Source: Verrucomicrobiia bacterium
GTDB lineage: Bacteria > Verrucomicrobiota > Verrucomicrobiae > Limisphaerales > JAKPVM01
Direction of reading: 5' to 3'
NCBI GenBank assembly: GCA_026417275.1
Contig: JAOADO010000029.1
Coordinates: 1 to 17,234 of the forward strand
Length of the DNA: 17,234 nt
The translations under genes were made by a program, and so were the position numbers. Of this stretch, positions 1 through 8,097 are shown piece after piece. How positions within the stretch are numbered: the first letter of the stretch is position 1; each line of letters starts with the position of its first letter. The notes below the pieces were generated by a model. That model saw nothing but the letters and a program-made list of their open reading frames with translations, did no database searches and was not told the DNA's origin.

Positions 1-432
1 TTGTTGAACATATAAAATGTCGGACAATATTCGCGGGTCGCTTGCTGTGAAAATTTGTTTTTTCCACAAGATTTTTCCATCCTCTGTGTTGATTGCATAC
101 ACAAATCCCCCGGCAGTTCCAGCGTATAAAATTGGTTTTTCCGGATGTCTTGCTGGCGAAGAAAATACACCTGAATCCAACTTTGCTCCCCAAACAAATT
201 GTCCATCTTTCGAAAACGCAGTCACTCCCCCCCCAGCGTCCACAACATAAACCGTTCCATTCAAATCAAAAACCACACACGCCTGTATTGCCGCGTTCAG
301 TTTTAAAATAAAATCCGGTTTATTTTTGATTCTCACCTTTTTTGGATAAAGAGACCTCCGCAAAGCATCGCCACCGGCGCACCGCCACACTTCTGGCAGA
401 GATTTTATCTGGTTTTCGCTTAAATTTTTCAT
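1..432 (-). CDS. PQQ-type beta-propeller repeat protein, N-terminal part (runs off left edge)
   Basis: The reading frame starts at ATG 432 and stays open for 144 codons to the window edge, so the C-terminus is missing. Residues about 40-140 show blades typical of PQQ/BamB-like propellers: GTVYVVDAGGGVTAFSKDG, then VFSSPARHP, then YAGTAGGFVYAINTEDGKILWK, which has the family signature of a small-residue beta strand, 'A(I/L)(N/D)..(D/T)G' and a strand-ending 'W'. The first 40 residues are hydrophilic and charged, with no signal peptide or membrane segment visible. The start overlaps the stop of the upstream DUF362 gene as ATGA (429-432), which strongly supports both this start and translational coupling. 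Such propellers are scaffolds or bind quinone cofactors; which applies here cannot be told from one third of a protein. An 8-G tract (sense strand, 227-234) encodes part of a Gly-Gly-Gly turn. The family call is fairly secure and the function is unknown. Confidence 0.8.
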   Translation of the reverse strand, partial: MKNLSENQIKSLPEVWRCAGGDALRRSLYPKKVRIKNKPDFILKLNAAIQACVVFDLNGTVYVVDAGGGVTAFSKDGQFVWGAKLDSGVFSSPARHPEKPILYAGTAGGFVYAINTEDGKILWKKQIFTASDPRILSDILYVQQ

Positions 433-1673
433 GGGGCAACTCTTCGAAAAGTCGGTTGAAATTCAAAACGTGCCATCGCCAGGTCAACGCCAAAGACTTC
501 AATGTTCGATAACCTGTTTTCGCCCAATCCACGTTTTCGGGCAAGAGCAAGATAGTTTGTCCCATTTACAAAAGGCAGAGTTTTATCTGGCGCGTCCGGG
601 TCAAACCCCATAACAGCCGCCGCTACAGCGTCCGCGCAAACCGCGTTTCTGCCTGCAATTAAAACACCCGGGCGCGTTACCGACACCATGGAGCCGTTCC
701 ACCATCCCTCCGCAGTCTGGATGGCGCTGATTCCATCAATCACCACAAGGTCAATCGGAAACGCCTCAGCAAGGTCAACAATAAATCTCGGGACGTTGAA
801 TCCGTGGTCGCCGCGAATTGACTTCCCTGTAAAAGACTCAGCCGACGTCAGAGGCTTAAGGTCGCAATTGTGCATCGTCCGCGTTCGGTACCCGACAGCA
901 CTTTCCTTTGGTTCATTTTCCAGTTCATCTCCATACAAACTGCTCGGCGGAATACCAAAGAGGTTCTTCATGCCCCCTGTAATACCTGCTGAAACATGGT
1001 TCTTTAACTTTGCAAGTGAAACAATCACATCCGTATCCGTGTAAACACGATTAACCTCCCATGCTGTCGCCAGTTCGCCGTTCGGTACTTTTACCCAGGC
1101 GTAATCCTTGAAATCTCCCTTGTTGCGTGTGTTCACAAATTTTGCCTTGCCGTTCATCGCCTTATTGAAATCAGAAAGATTAAAACCATACCCGACAAAC
1201 GCGCGGTAATCTGTCGGCAAAAACGGCAATTGGTCGCAAAAAATCACCTCTTTTGCCCCATTTTCTACAAGCAGAGAACCGAGAGCCTTTGCCACAACAG
1301 GATGAACAGTCACTGTTAACCACAATGGAACACCATAAACATCCTCGGCAGAAGTATTCACAAGATTCACCTTCACAGTCACCCGCTTATTTCTCACCAG
1401 ATTGCGAATCCCGCCAATCCGGTCAAAAACCATCTTCAACGACTTTCTGACATCGCTGAACTCATATCTATTGCAAAGCGCAATCCCAACTGGCGAGCGG
1501 CGCGGCGGAAATAAATCAAAACTTTGCGGCTTGCCCTGGCTCTCTTTAATTTCTGCTGAAATCGCTGGCAATGTTGCGGCAACGGCAAGCGCCCCTTTCA
1601 AAAAATCGCGTCTTGTAAGTTGTCCGCCAGGACACACAGGAATTTTTGAGCAATGACAATTTTTGGACCTCAT
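429..1673 (-). CDS. Tat-exported DUF362 domain protein
   Basis: A 414-residue protein when started at ATG 1673. Residues 19-40 form a twin-arginine signal, LTRRDFLKG followed by the hydrophobic ALAVAATLPAISA, so export of a folded, perhaps cofactor-bearing, protein is expected. The rest matches the DUF362 family: RVTVKVNLV (about 97-105), a conserved CDQLPFLP region (146-153), the hallmark KNHVSAGITGGMKNLFGIP (224-242), and the C-terminal FDPDAPDKTLPFVNG block (358-371). DUF362 has no settled biochemical role. No ferredoxin domain is present, although Cys 6, 8 and 14 lie before the Tat motif. A longer frame opening at TTG 1718 is rejected because that TTG is part of a perfect -35 box. The gene ends in an ATGA overlap with the propeller gene, so the two products are probably made together. 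The family is secure; a substrate cannot be named. Confidence 0.85.
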   Translation of the reverse strand: MRSKNCHCSKIPVCPGGQLTRRDFLKGALAVAATLPAISAEIKESQGKPQSFDLFPPRRSPVGIALCNRYEFSDVRKSLKMVFDRIGGIRNLVRNKRVTVKVNLVNTSAEDVYGVPLWLTVTVHPVVAKALGSLLVENGAKEVIFCDQLPFLPTDYRAFVGYGFNLSDFNKAMNGKAKFVNTRNKGDFKDYAWVKVPNGELATAWEVNRVYTDTDVIVSLAKLKNHVSAGITGGMKNLFGIPPSSLYGDELENEPKESAVGYRTRTMHNCDLKPLTSAESFTGKSIRGDHGFNVPRFIVDLAEAFPIDLVVIDGISAIQTAEGWWNGSMVSVTRPGVLIAGRNAVCADAVAAAVMGFDPDAPDKTLPFVNGTNYLALARKRGLGENRLSNIEVFGVDLAMARFEFQPTFRRVAP

Positions 1674-1689
1674 AAAACAGCGTTCTTTA

Positions 1690-1718
1690 AATAAACCTGC
1701 GCAACGACAGTTTGTCAA
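1690..1718 (-). promoter_or_regulatory. Sigma-70-like promoter for the DUF362/propeller unit
   Basis: On the minus strand a perfect TTGACA (1718-1713) is followed after exactly 17 bases by TTTATT (1695-1690; 4 of 6 to TATAAT). The predicted transcript would start near 1683, leaving only about 10 bases before ATG 1673. No strong Shine-Dalgarno sequence lies in that leader. This is inferred from consensus only. Confidence 0.45.
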
Positions 1719-1792
1719 ATCATGAAAAAATAAAGTAACACCACATATTCACTCCGGCCATCATGCTATTTAGTTCTGAAAATTAAAATTCC

Positions 1793-1843
1793 TTGAATCG
1801 CTCATAATTATTATGATTAAAATTTATCAGGATTATTTATACT
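1793..1843 (+). promoter_or_regulatory. Possible thrC promoter region
   Basis: The AT-rich divergent spacer holds two candidate -10 boxes on the plus strand. TAAAAT (1818-1823) lies 19 bases after a TTGAAT (1793-1798). TATACT (1838-1843) has no good -35 box but sits 20 bases before the thrC start. I cannot choose between them. No operator-like dyad or riboswitch fold was recognised. Confidence 0.25.
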
Positions 1844-1863
1844 TTTGGTTTTAACGAAAATGG

Positions 1864-3249
1864 ATGGGAAACAAACCCATCCAGACACCTTTAAAAATTA
1901 TGAATTACAACGCGTGGTTCCAGTGCATAAATGAACAATGCAAAGCGACGTATCCGCTTGAAAAAGTTATATACAAATGCGAAGTCTGCGGCTCGTTGCT
2001 CGAAGTGACACACGATTTAAAAGCCCTGAGCCATCGGAGCGCCGCGGCATGGATTAAACTTTTCGATGAACGCTACAAATCAAATCAGTGGCCCTATGGC
2101 TCCGGCATCTGGGGAAAAAAGGAATGGGTTCTTCCCAACATTGACAACAAAAACATCGTCTCCCTTTACGAGGGCGGAACGAATCTATTCTGGGCGGAAC
2201 GATTTGGAAAAATTATCGGGCTCGATGACCTGTGGATAAAACTCTGCGGCAACACACACAGCGGCTCGTTCAAAGACCTCGGCATGACCGTTCTCGTATC
2301 GCAAGTCAAACACATGATTGCCAATGGCGCTCCGATTAAAGCCGTAGCATGCGCCTCCACTGGCGACACCTCTGCCGCTCTTGCCGTCTATTGTGCGGCG
2401 GCAGGAATCCAATCAATTGTTCTTCTTCCAAAGGGAAAAATCTCCACCGCTCAATTAATTCAGCCAATCTCCAACGGCGCCCTCGTGCTTTCTCTGGATA
2501 CCGATTTTGACGGTTGCATGCGTGTTGTTCAAGAAATCACAAAAGACGAAACCATTTACCTGGCAAATTCGATGAACTCGTTGAGAATCGAAGGACAAAA
2601 AACCGTTGGAATCGAAATTGTTCAGCAATTCGACTGGGAAGTCCCCGACGTAATCATCATCCCGGGCGGCAACCTTGGCAACGTCTCCGCGCTCGGCAAC
2701 GGACTCCTCATGATGAAAGCACTAGGACTCATCACGAAACTGCCGCGCATCGTAGTTGCGCAGGCGCAACGCGCAAATCCGCTTTACCTCTCTTACCTCA
2801 AAAACTTCGAGACGTTTGAGCCCGTGCAGGCGCAAAAAACACTCGCAAGCGCAATTCAGATTGGTAACCCGGTAAGCATCCAGAAAGCCATTAGAACATT
2901 AAAAACCTTTAACGGCATCGTCGAACAGGCAAGCGAAGAAGAACTCGCCGATGCCGCCGCGCTTGGCGACCGAACCGGCATGTTTAACTGTCCACACACC
3001 GGCGTCGCCCTCGCCGTTCTAATAAAACTTCTCAAACAAGGCAAAATTGACAAATCCGAACGCGTAGTCGTCATCTCCACAGCGCACGGACTTAAATTCA
3101 CTGAATTCAAAGTTAAATACCACGAAAAGGCACTCGACTTCCCATGCCATTATGCAAACACGCCAATCGAACTGCCCCCGCGCGTTGACGCTGTCAAAGA
3201 AGCCCTCGAAAAAGCGTTAAAAAATCGCGACACTCAACGAATTGTCTAA
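1864..3249 (+). CDS. thrC: Threonine synthase
   Basis: PLP enzyme that converts O-phospho-L-homoserine to L-threonine, the last step of threonine synthesis, in the cytoplasm. The 461 residues begin with a zinc-ribbon-like segment (C21, C26, C39, C42), as in the threonine synthases that have an N-terminal metal knuckle. The catalytic core follows: the PLP lysine K137 in [21 protein letters not shown] (164-173), the phosphate-binding PGGNLGN (267-273), and the conserved PHTGVA (377-382) and STAHGLKF (405-412). The start is not certain: ATG 1864 is used here, but ATG 1900 (Met13) directly precedes the zinc-ribbon region, and neither has a recognisable Shine-Dalgarno sequence. Its neighbours are unrelated (no hom or thrB seen), so it appears to be a single-gene unit divergent from the DUF362 gene. 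The identity is secure. Confidence 0.95.
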   Translation: MGNKPIQTPLKIMNYNAWFQCINEQCKATYPLEKVIYKCEVCGSLLEVTHDLKALSHRSAAAWIKLFDERYKSNQWPYGSGIWGKKEWVLPNIDNKNIVSLYEGGTNLFWAERFGKIIGLDDLWIKLCGNTHSGSFKDLGMTVLVSQVKHMIANGAPIKAVACASTGDTSAALAVYCAAAGIQSIVLLPKGKISTAQLIQPISNGALVLSLDTDFDGCMRVVQEITKDETIYLANSMNSLRIEGQKTVGIEIVQQFDWEVPDVIIIPGGNLGNVSALGNGLLMMKALGLITKLPRIVVAQAQRANPLYLSYLKNFETFEPVQAQKTLASAIQIGNPVSIQKAIRTLKTFNGIVEQASEEELADAAALGDRTGMFNCPHTGVALAVLIKLLKQGKIDKSERVVVISTAHGLKFTEFKVKYHEKALDFPCHYANTPIELPPRVDAVKEALEKALKNRDTQRIV

Positions 3250-3362
3250 ATAATATTAAAAAATAATGTAAACTTACTTATTTGCTAACGCGCTTATACA
3301 GTGCGAACTATTCTAATTATCTTCAAATCTTAAATAAAAAACAACATTTCCATTAAAAACAA

Positions 3363-3392
3363 TCGGACAAACAAATTTCTATTTTTGTCCGA
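3363..3392 (+). terminator. Inverted repeat, possible thrC terminator
   Basis: A perfect 9-bp stem, TCGGACAAA (3363-3371) and TTTGTCCGA (3384-3392), flanks a 12-base AT-rich loop, 113 bases after the thrC stop. No long U tract follows (ATAATAAATC), so it is not a textbook Rho-independent terminator. It could equally be an operator or an RNA-processing hairpin. The dyad itself is certain; its role is not. Confidence 0.35.
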
Positions 3393-3654
3393 ATAATAAA
3401 TCTCATTTGCAAGAAAATTCTCGTAACGAATCAGTAAAGGTCAGGCAAAAATTGATGGAATAAATTCAATAAAGACGAACTCTCTCACATCTCAACTTCT
3501 ATATGTGAAATGCCTTCCGCTTGCCAATTGAACAATCAGCAGTGTACCCCTCCATTTAAATCCAGCGATTAATCCCAACCACCATTCAATACAATTTACT
3601 CATCCAATTGGAATTCTACGAATCACCGATTCATCACTTTTTTATAATTTAAAG

Positions 3655-3682
3655 TTGTCAACACCTTAATTCTGTCTAAACT
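3655..3682 (+). promoter_or_regulatory. Candidate promoter and distant RBS for the CotH gene
   Basis: TTGTCA (3655-3660, 5 of 6 to consensus) is followed after 16 bases by TAAACT (3677-3682, 4 of 6). A second TATAAT lies just upstream (3643-3648), without a good -35. An AGGAG at 3702-3706 precedes the ATG by 15 bases, which is longer than the usual spacing. This is consensus matching only. Confidence 0.25.
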
Positions 3683-3721
3683 TTTATTTAAGAGAGAAAG
3701 CAGGAGTTAATTTCTTGTTTT

Positions 3722-6700
3722 ATGCTGAACAACCACTTACATAATTTGCTTTATACTTTTGCGTTATTGTTGGCATTGTTTTTTTGCAACAATTTAAGTG
3801 GGGCCGAATATTACGCGATTTACTCAGGCTCGGTGTGGAAATTCAAAAAAGGATTTGAACCTGCCTCCACTAACTCCAGCGAATGGCGTTCATTCGAATA
3901 TGATGATTCCCGGTGGGATTCAGGTGCCTCCCCGTTCTTCTATGGAGAAAACTTAAACGGAACCCCACTAAACGACATGCAAGGAAACTATACCTCGATT
4001 TACCTGCGCAAAAATTTCAATATATCAAACATCGAAAATATTAAATCCTTTGAAATACGCGTTCTCTCCGACGATGGTTGCATTGTTTGGCTCAATGGAG
4101 TAGAAATTCTTCGTTTTAACATGCCGGGAGGTGAAATTCCATACAACGGAGTCGCCTCGCCGCCATTAGCCGAGCCAATTCCATGGCAATCAAAAATTAT
4201 AAGAAACGCATCTCAATACCTGACAAACGGCGATAACATTATTGCCATTCACGGATTTAACAGCAGTTTAAACGAGAGTTCAGACTTTGTAATTGATTGT
4301 GAATTAATCATACATGAAAAAGATGTATCTCCATATATTTTAAATATTTCCCCTCCTGAAAATGCTCTTATCAAAAACTTTCAATTTGTGGAAATTCAAT
4401 TTAACGAAGATTTATCAGGCGTTGCCCCATCAGACCTGCTCGCAAACGGCATCCCGGCTATTTCAGTTACCAGATTAACTCCTTCAAAATATACGTTTGA
4501 ATTTGCCCCCGTTAACGAAGAAAAAATTCAACTCCAATGGAACGAAGAACATCAAATACAAGACACAGATGGTAACCCATTAAGAGTTAAATCATGGAAT
4601 TACTTCTTAAACCCTGATTTCACTCCAGGCGTAATCATTTCAGAAATAATGGCTGACAACGAAACCACAATTCGAGACGAAGATGGAGATTACTCAGACT
4701 GGATTGAAATTGCCAACCTCAAAGAAGAACCAATAAATCTTGGAGGATGGTGTTTGACAGACGATAAAAACACCCCATTTAAATGGCAATTCCCTTCAAT
4801 TACCCTGCACCCAGGCGAGTTCATTCTCGTGTTTGCATCATCAAAAAACAGAACAAACACCGACTCATATCTGCACGCAAACTTTTCATTAAACAAATCC
4901 GGCGAATTCATCGGTTTATTCAACATGTATGATGGATATGTTGACGAAATAACCTTTCCCGCTCAATACACAGACATTTCCTATGGTAGAATGACCGACA
5001 ACCCAACCATCTGCGGATTTTTTGAAAAACCAACTCCTGGTTTTAAAAATGGCACTGTCCGCAATGGTTTCTCCAGAGAACCAATCTTTTCGATTCGAAG
5101 TTGTGCTTTTAACAAACCATTTTATCTCGAACTTTTCCATCCCACCACAAATTGCGTAATCTATTACACAACAGATGGAACTGCACCATCGCCAGGCTCA
5201 AAAATCTACACCACTCCAATTTTAATCACACCAGAGCAATTTACGGTTGTAAAGGCATACGCCATTGAACCTGATAATTTCCCAAGCAAAATCACAAGCC
5301 AGGTTTACATCCCAGTTGCAAATGACCTATCCCTTTATACATCCTCTTTACCCGCAATCATCATCTCAAAGATGGACAACTATCAGTTCAGCTATGATGA
5401 ATATCAACAAACATACACAACAATTTTTGACAAAGGAACAGACATTTTCCCGCAAGCAGAGTCAAATACGTTCCCATCGCTTTTTTCATCCACAAAAATT
5501 AAAATTCGCGGAACAACATCAACAAACCAACCAAAGAATAATTATGCAATCGAATGGATAGACGAAGAAGACAATGAAAGAAAAATCGAAACGCTCGGAA
5601 TGCCAGCCGATAGCGAATGGATCCTGTATGCCCCTAATAATTACGACACACCACTGATTCACAACGCCTTCATGTATGAACTGAGCAACAGAATCGGCAG
5701 ATATGCCCCGCGATTCCAATTTGTTGAACTGTTTATTAGCGAACCCAATCAGGGACTCTCATATGCTAATTATTGCGGCATCTACCTGTTGGTGGAAAAA
5801 ATTAAGCGCGGACAAAACCGCGTTAACGTCGAAAAACTCGAACCAGAACACAAAAATGAACCTTGGATAACAGGCGGATACATCTTCAAAAAAGATTGGC
5901 TCGATAGAGAAGACAGCGTTTTCACCGCAGGCAACCAAACCCTCCACTTCGTATATCCAGAAGGCAGAGAAATTTCCAAACCAGAAAGAACAGCACAAAA
6001 ACAATTTTTAATTCAATACCTCGAAGATTTCTACAACACGCTCTGCTCCGATTACTTCACTAACTTAACTAACGGTTATGCGGCTTACATAGACGTAGAT
6101 TCATGGATAGATTTTCACCTCCTCAACACACTGGCTTTCAATGTCGACGCCTTAAGTTTAAGTTCCTATTTTTACAAACCCCGCAATGGGAAAATATACT
6201 GTGGACCAATATGGGACTTCGACCGCTCAATGGATTCACGCGACGACCCCCGCGACGACAATCCTTCCACATGGTGGACCGACGTATCTTACCTTGGGCA
6301 CAACTACTTTGGATTCATTGAAGAACCATGGTGGAGCAGATTGTTCCAGGACCCGGATTTCTGGCAAAAATATATAGACAGATATCAACACCTCAGAAAC
6401 TCAGAACTCTCCATCTCAAACATCTATTACTTAATTGACGCCCTCTCCGCTCAAATAATAGACGCCCAACCGCGCGAATACCAGAGATGGGGAGATTTTA
6501 CAGCCCCGCGCAACAATTCATACGCATTCGAAATACTTCACATGAAAGAATGGCTTTCAAACAGAGTTGCGTTCCTTGATTCAAACTTTTTACCCCCCCC
6601 AATTCTTTCTTCGGAAAACAGAATTGTTCCAGCAGGCTTCACCATCCAAATATCGTATCCCGAAGACGGCGAAATCTACTATACCACAGACGGCTCAGAC

Positions 6701-7297
6701 CCACGTTTACACGGTGGCGAAATCTCCCCTTTCGCACGAAAACTAAAAAACAACCAATTCGTCATCGGAAAAAACATGAAATTCTGCGCACGCTTGCTTA
6801 ATAAAAACAAAATTACAACCATCATTGAAAACCAACTACAAATTCCAAGCCCATGGTCCTCAATGACACTCGCAGAATTCGTTGTAATCCCCAACACAAT
6901 CAGCACAAACGATTCCGATGGAGACACCCTCCCGGATTGGTGGGAATGTTATTATGGACTGGATTATCTAAATCCACAAAATAACGAAGGCGCGCAAGGC
7001 GACCCGGATAATGACGGTTTTTCAAACTTTGATGAGTACACCTTTAACACCGACCCACTCGACGAGGGAAGCCCCGTTAAAATCCAAATCCTAAAAAATG
7101 AAAACCAGGAAATCTTTCTGAATTTTAAAGCTATAAAGTTCAAATACTATTCAATCGAATGTTCCACTGCATTAAATCCATTCGAATGGTTAAAACTCTG
7201 CGATTTACAACCGCTTCCAACAAACAATCTTATAACTCTGCCAATATGCTCAACCTCAAACAAATGTATGTTCTTCAGAATAACTTCACACCACTGA
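3722..7297 (+). CDS. Exported multidomain CotH kinase-family surface protein
   Basis: 1191 residues. A signal peptide (1-28, hydrophobic 11-25, likely cut after SGA) is followed by a galactose-binding-like beta domain (about 30-200; WLNGVEILRFN), an Ig-like domain (205-297), a lamin-tail domain (303-435; ISEIMADNET, DWIEIANL, GGWCLTDD), a chitobiase/hexosaminidase C-terminal-like module (455-530; IYYTTDGTAPS), the CotH domain (about 540-955), a second IYYTTDG module (960-1040), a calcium-binding-like DSDGDTLPDWWE / DPDNDGFSNFDEY segment (1064-1112) and a C-terminal beta domain. CotH hallmarks are IKIRGTTS (593-600), GIYLLVEKI (686-694) and IWDFDRSMD (830-838). CotH proteins include the atypical kinases that phosphorylate spore-coat proteins; activity here is inferred. 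Met1 is the only good start. A C8 tract (6593-6600) lies in a Pro-Pro-Pro linker after the CotH domain. It is isolated from its neighbours in function. Confidence 0.9.
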   Translation: MLNNHLHNLLYTFALLLALFFCNNLSGAEYYAIYSGSVWKFKKGFEPASTNSSEWRSFEYDDSRWDSGASPFFYGENLNGTPLNDMQGNYTSIYLRKNFNISNIENIKSFEIRVLSDDGCIVWLNGVEILRFNMPGGEIPYNGVASPPLAEPIPWQSKIIRNASQYLTNGDNIIAIHGFNSSLNESSDFVIDCELIIHEKDVSPYILNISPPENALIKNFQFVEIQFNEDLSGVAPSDLLANGIPAISVTRLTPSKYTFEFAPVNEEKIQLQWNEEHQIQDTDGNPLRVKSWNYFLNPDFTPGVIISEIMADNETTIRDEDGDYSDWIEIANLKEEPINLGGWCLTDDKNTPFKWQFPSITLHPGEFILVFASSKNRTNTDSYLHANFSLNKSGEFIGLFNMYDGYVDEITFPAQYTDISYGRMTDNPTICGFFEKPTPGFKNGTVRNGFSREPIFSIRSCAFNKPFYLELFHPTTNCVIYYTTDGTAPSPGSKIYTTPILITPEQFTVVKAYAIEPDNFPSKITSQVYIPVANDLSLYTSSLPAIIISKMDNYQFSYDEYQQTYTTIFDKGTDIFPQAESNTFPSLFSSTKIKIRGTTSTNQPKNNYAIEWIDEEDNERKIETLGMPADSEWILYAPNNYDTPLIHNAFMYELSNRIGRYAPRFQFVELFISEPNQGLSYANYCGIYLLVEKIKRGQNRVNVEKLEPEHKNEPWITGGYIFKKDWLDREDSVFTAGNQTLHFVYPEGREISKPERTAQKQFLIQYLEDFYNTLCSDYFTNLTNGYAAYIDVDSWIDFHLLNTLAFNVDALSLSSYFYKPRNGKIYCGPIWDFDRSMDSRDDPRDDNPSTWWTDVSYLGHNYFGFIEEPWWSRLFQDPDFWQKYIDRYQHLRNSELSISNIYYLIDALSAQIIDAQPREYQRWGDFTAPRNNSYAFEILHMKEWLSNRVAFLDSNFLPPPILSSENRIVPAGFTIQISYPEDGEIYYTTDGSDPRLHGGEISPFARKLKNNQFVIGKNMKFCARLLNKNKITTIIENQLQIPSPWSSMTLAEFVVIPNTISTNDSDGDTLPDWWECYYGLDYLNPQNNEGAQGDPDNDGFSNFDEYTFNTDPLDEGSPVKIQILKNENQEIFLNFKAIKFKYYSIECSTALNPFEWLKLCDLQPLPTNNLITLPICSTSNKCMFFRITSHH

Positions 7298-7322
7298 GAA
7301 ATACGGAAAAAAAGTTAAATAG

Positions 7323-7351
7323 TTGATAAATTCAAGCACATCTGTTTTAGT
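7323..7351 (+). promoter_or_regulatory. Candidate queE promoter, possibly leaderless
   Basis: TTGATA (7323-7328) is followed after 17 bases by TTTAGT (7346-7351; 4 of 6 to TATAAT). A start of transcription six to seven bases later would coincide with ATG 7358, which has no Shine-Dalgarno sequence. Both points fit a leaderless mRNA, but the match is weak. Confidence 0.25.
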
Positions 7352-7357
7352 TCAATT

Positions 7358-8092
7358 ATGGCTGAGAGCCTCGTAGTCAATGAAATATTTTTTAGCATTC
7401 AGGGCGAAAGCAGTTACGCAGGACTCCCTTGTGTGTTCGTGCGACTGACAGGATGCGACCTGCGATGCTCCTACTGCGACACATCCTACGCATTCAGCGA
7501 AGGAAAAAAAATGACAATTGACGAAATTTGTTCACAAGTCTATCACTTTTGCAAACGCTTCAACAACCTCCACTCAAAAACTCGCCTGCCAATAATTGAA
7601 ATCACAGGCGGAGAACCGCTCCTCCAGAAAGAAACACCAATTTTACTAAAAAGATTCTGCTCCGAAGGATTCACCGTATTGTTAGAAACAAGCGGCGCAC
7701 ACGATATCTCAGTCACACCCGGCGGCGTGCACCGAATAATGGATATAAAATGCCCATCAAGCGGAGAATCTCACAAAAACCTATGGAACAACATCAACCA
7801 TTTAACACCAGAGGATGAGGTCAAATTCGTAATCGCAACCCGCGAAGACTATGAATTCGCAAAAAACATCCTAACCAAATACTCTCTTGCAGAAAAATGC
7901 CCCGTGCTGTTTTCATGGGCTGAACCGCTCGCCGCCGATCAAAAACACCACTCCTTGAAACCCCCACCTCAACCTTGCCATCCAGTAACCCGAAGAGAAC
8001 TGGCAGAATGGATACTCGCAGACGCCCTGCCAGTCCGTCTTCAAATCCAGATGCATAAAATTATCTGGCCCAATATAATCAAAGGAGTCTAA
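7358..8092 (+). CDS. queE: 7-carboxy-7-deazaguanine synthase (radical SAM)
   Basis: Radical SAM enzyme that rearranges 6-carboxy-5,6,7,8-tetrahydropterin to 7-carboxy-7-deazaguanine, an early step toward preQ0 and queuosine for tRNA wobble positions. In 244 residues it has the N-terminal FFSIQGESSYAGLPCVFVRL (11-30), the 4Fe-4S cysteines C33, C37 and C40 in a CxxxCxxC motif, the SAM-binding GGEP (84-87), MDIKCPSSGE (128-137) and the C-terminal LQIQMHKIIWP (228-238), all typical of QueE. The family's usual length is similar. The start ATG 7358 fits the conserved N-terminus but lacks a ribosome-binding site. No queC, queD, queF or tgt lies nearby, so the rest of the pathway must be elsewhere. 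The aminotransferase begins 5 bases after its stop, suggesting co-transcription. Identity is confident. Confidence 0.93.
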   Translation: MAESLVVNEIFFSIQGESSYAGLPCVFVRLTGCDLRCSYCDTSYAFSEGKKMTIDEICSQVYHFCKRFNNLHSKTRLPIIEITGGEPLLQKETPILLKRFCSEGFTVLLETSGAHDISVTPGGVHRIMDIKCPSSGESHKNLWNNINHLTPEDEVKFVIATREDYEFAKNILTKYSLAEKCPVLFSWAEPLAADQKHHSLKPPPQPCHPVTRRELAEWILADALPVRLQIQMHKIIWPNIIKGV

Positions 8093-8097
8093 ACAAC

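Larger units (their letters stand above)
3250..3721 (+). other. 472-base non-coding gap with several short dyads
   Basis: No convincing coding frame is seen on either strand. The segment is AT-rich and holds several short dyads: a 9-bp inverted repeat (3363-3392), a 6-bp one (TCACAT 3485-3490 / ATGTGA 3503-3508) also with a 12-base loop, GAATC-ACC-GATTC (3620-3632), and adjacent CCAATTGG and GAATTC palindromes (3604-3616). It must contain the thrC 3' end and the promoter of the CotH gene. I recognise no known riboswitch or small RNA, and a decayed gene cannot be excluded. Confidence 0.6.

Noticed and set aside
320..565. 81-codon minus-strand frame spanning the DUF362/propeller junction
   Set aside because: It overlaps both real genes out of frame, and its product has no family features. 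The ATGA-coupled propeller frame explains the region.
1674..1718. Extension of the DUF362 protein to TTG 1718, adding a Cys-rich N-terminus
   Set aside because: The TTG is part of a perfect TTGACA -35 box with a good spacer, and ATG 1673 gives a normal Tat signal peptide.
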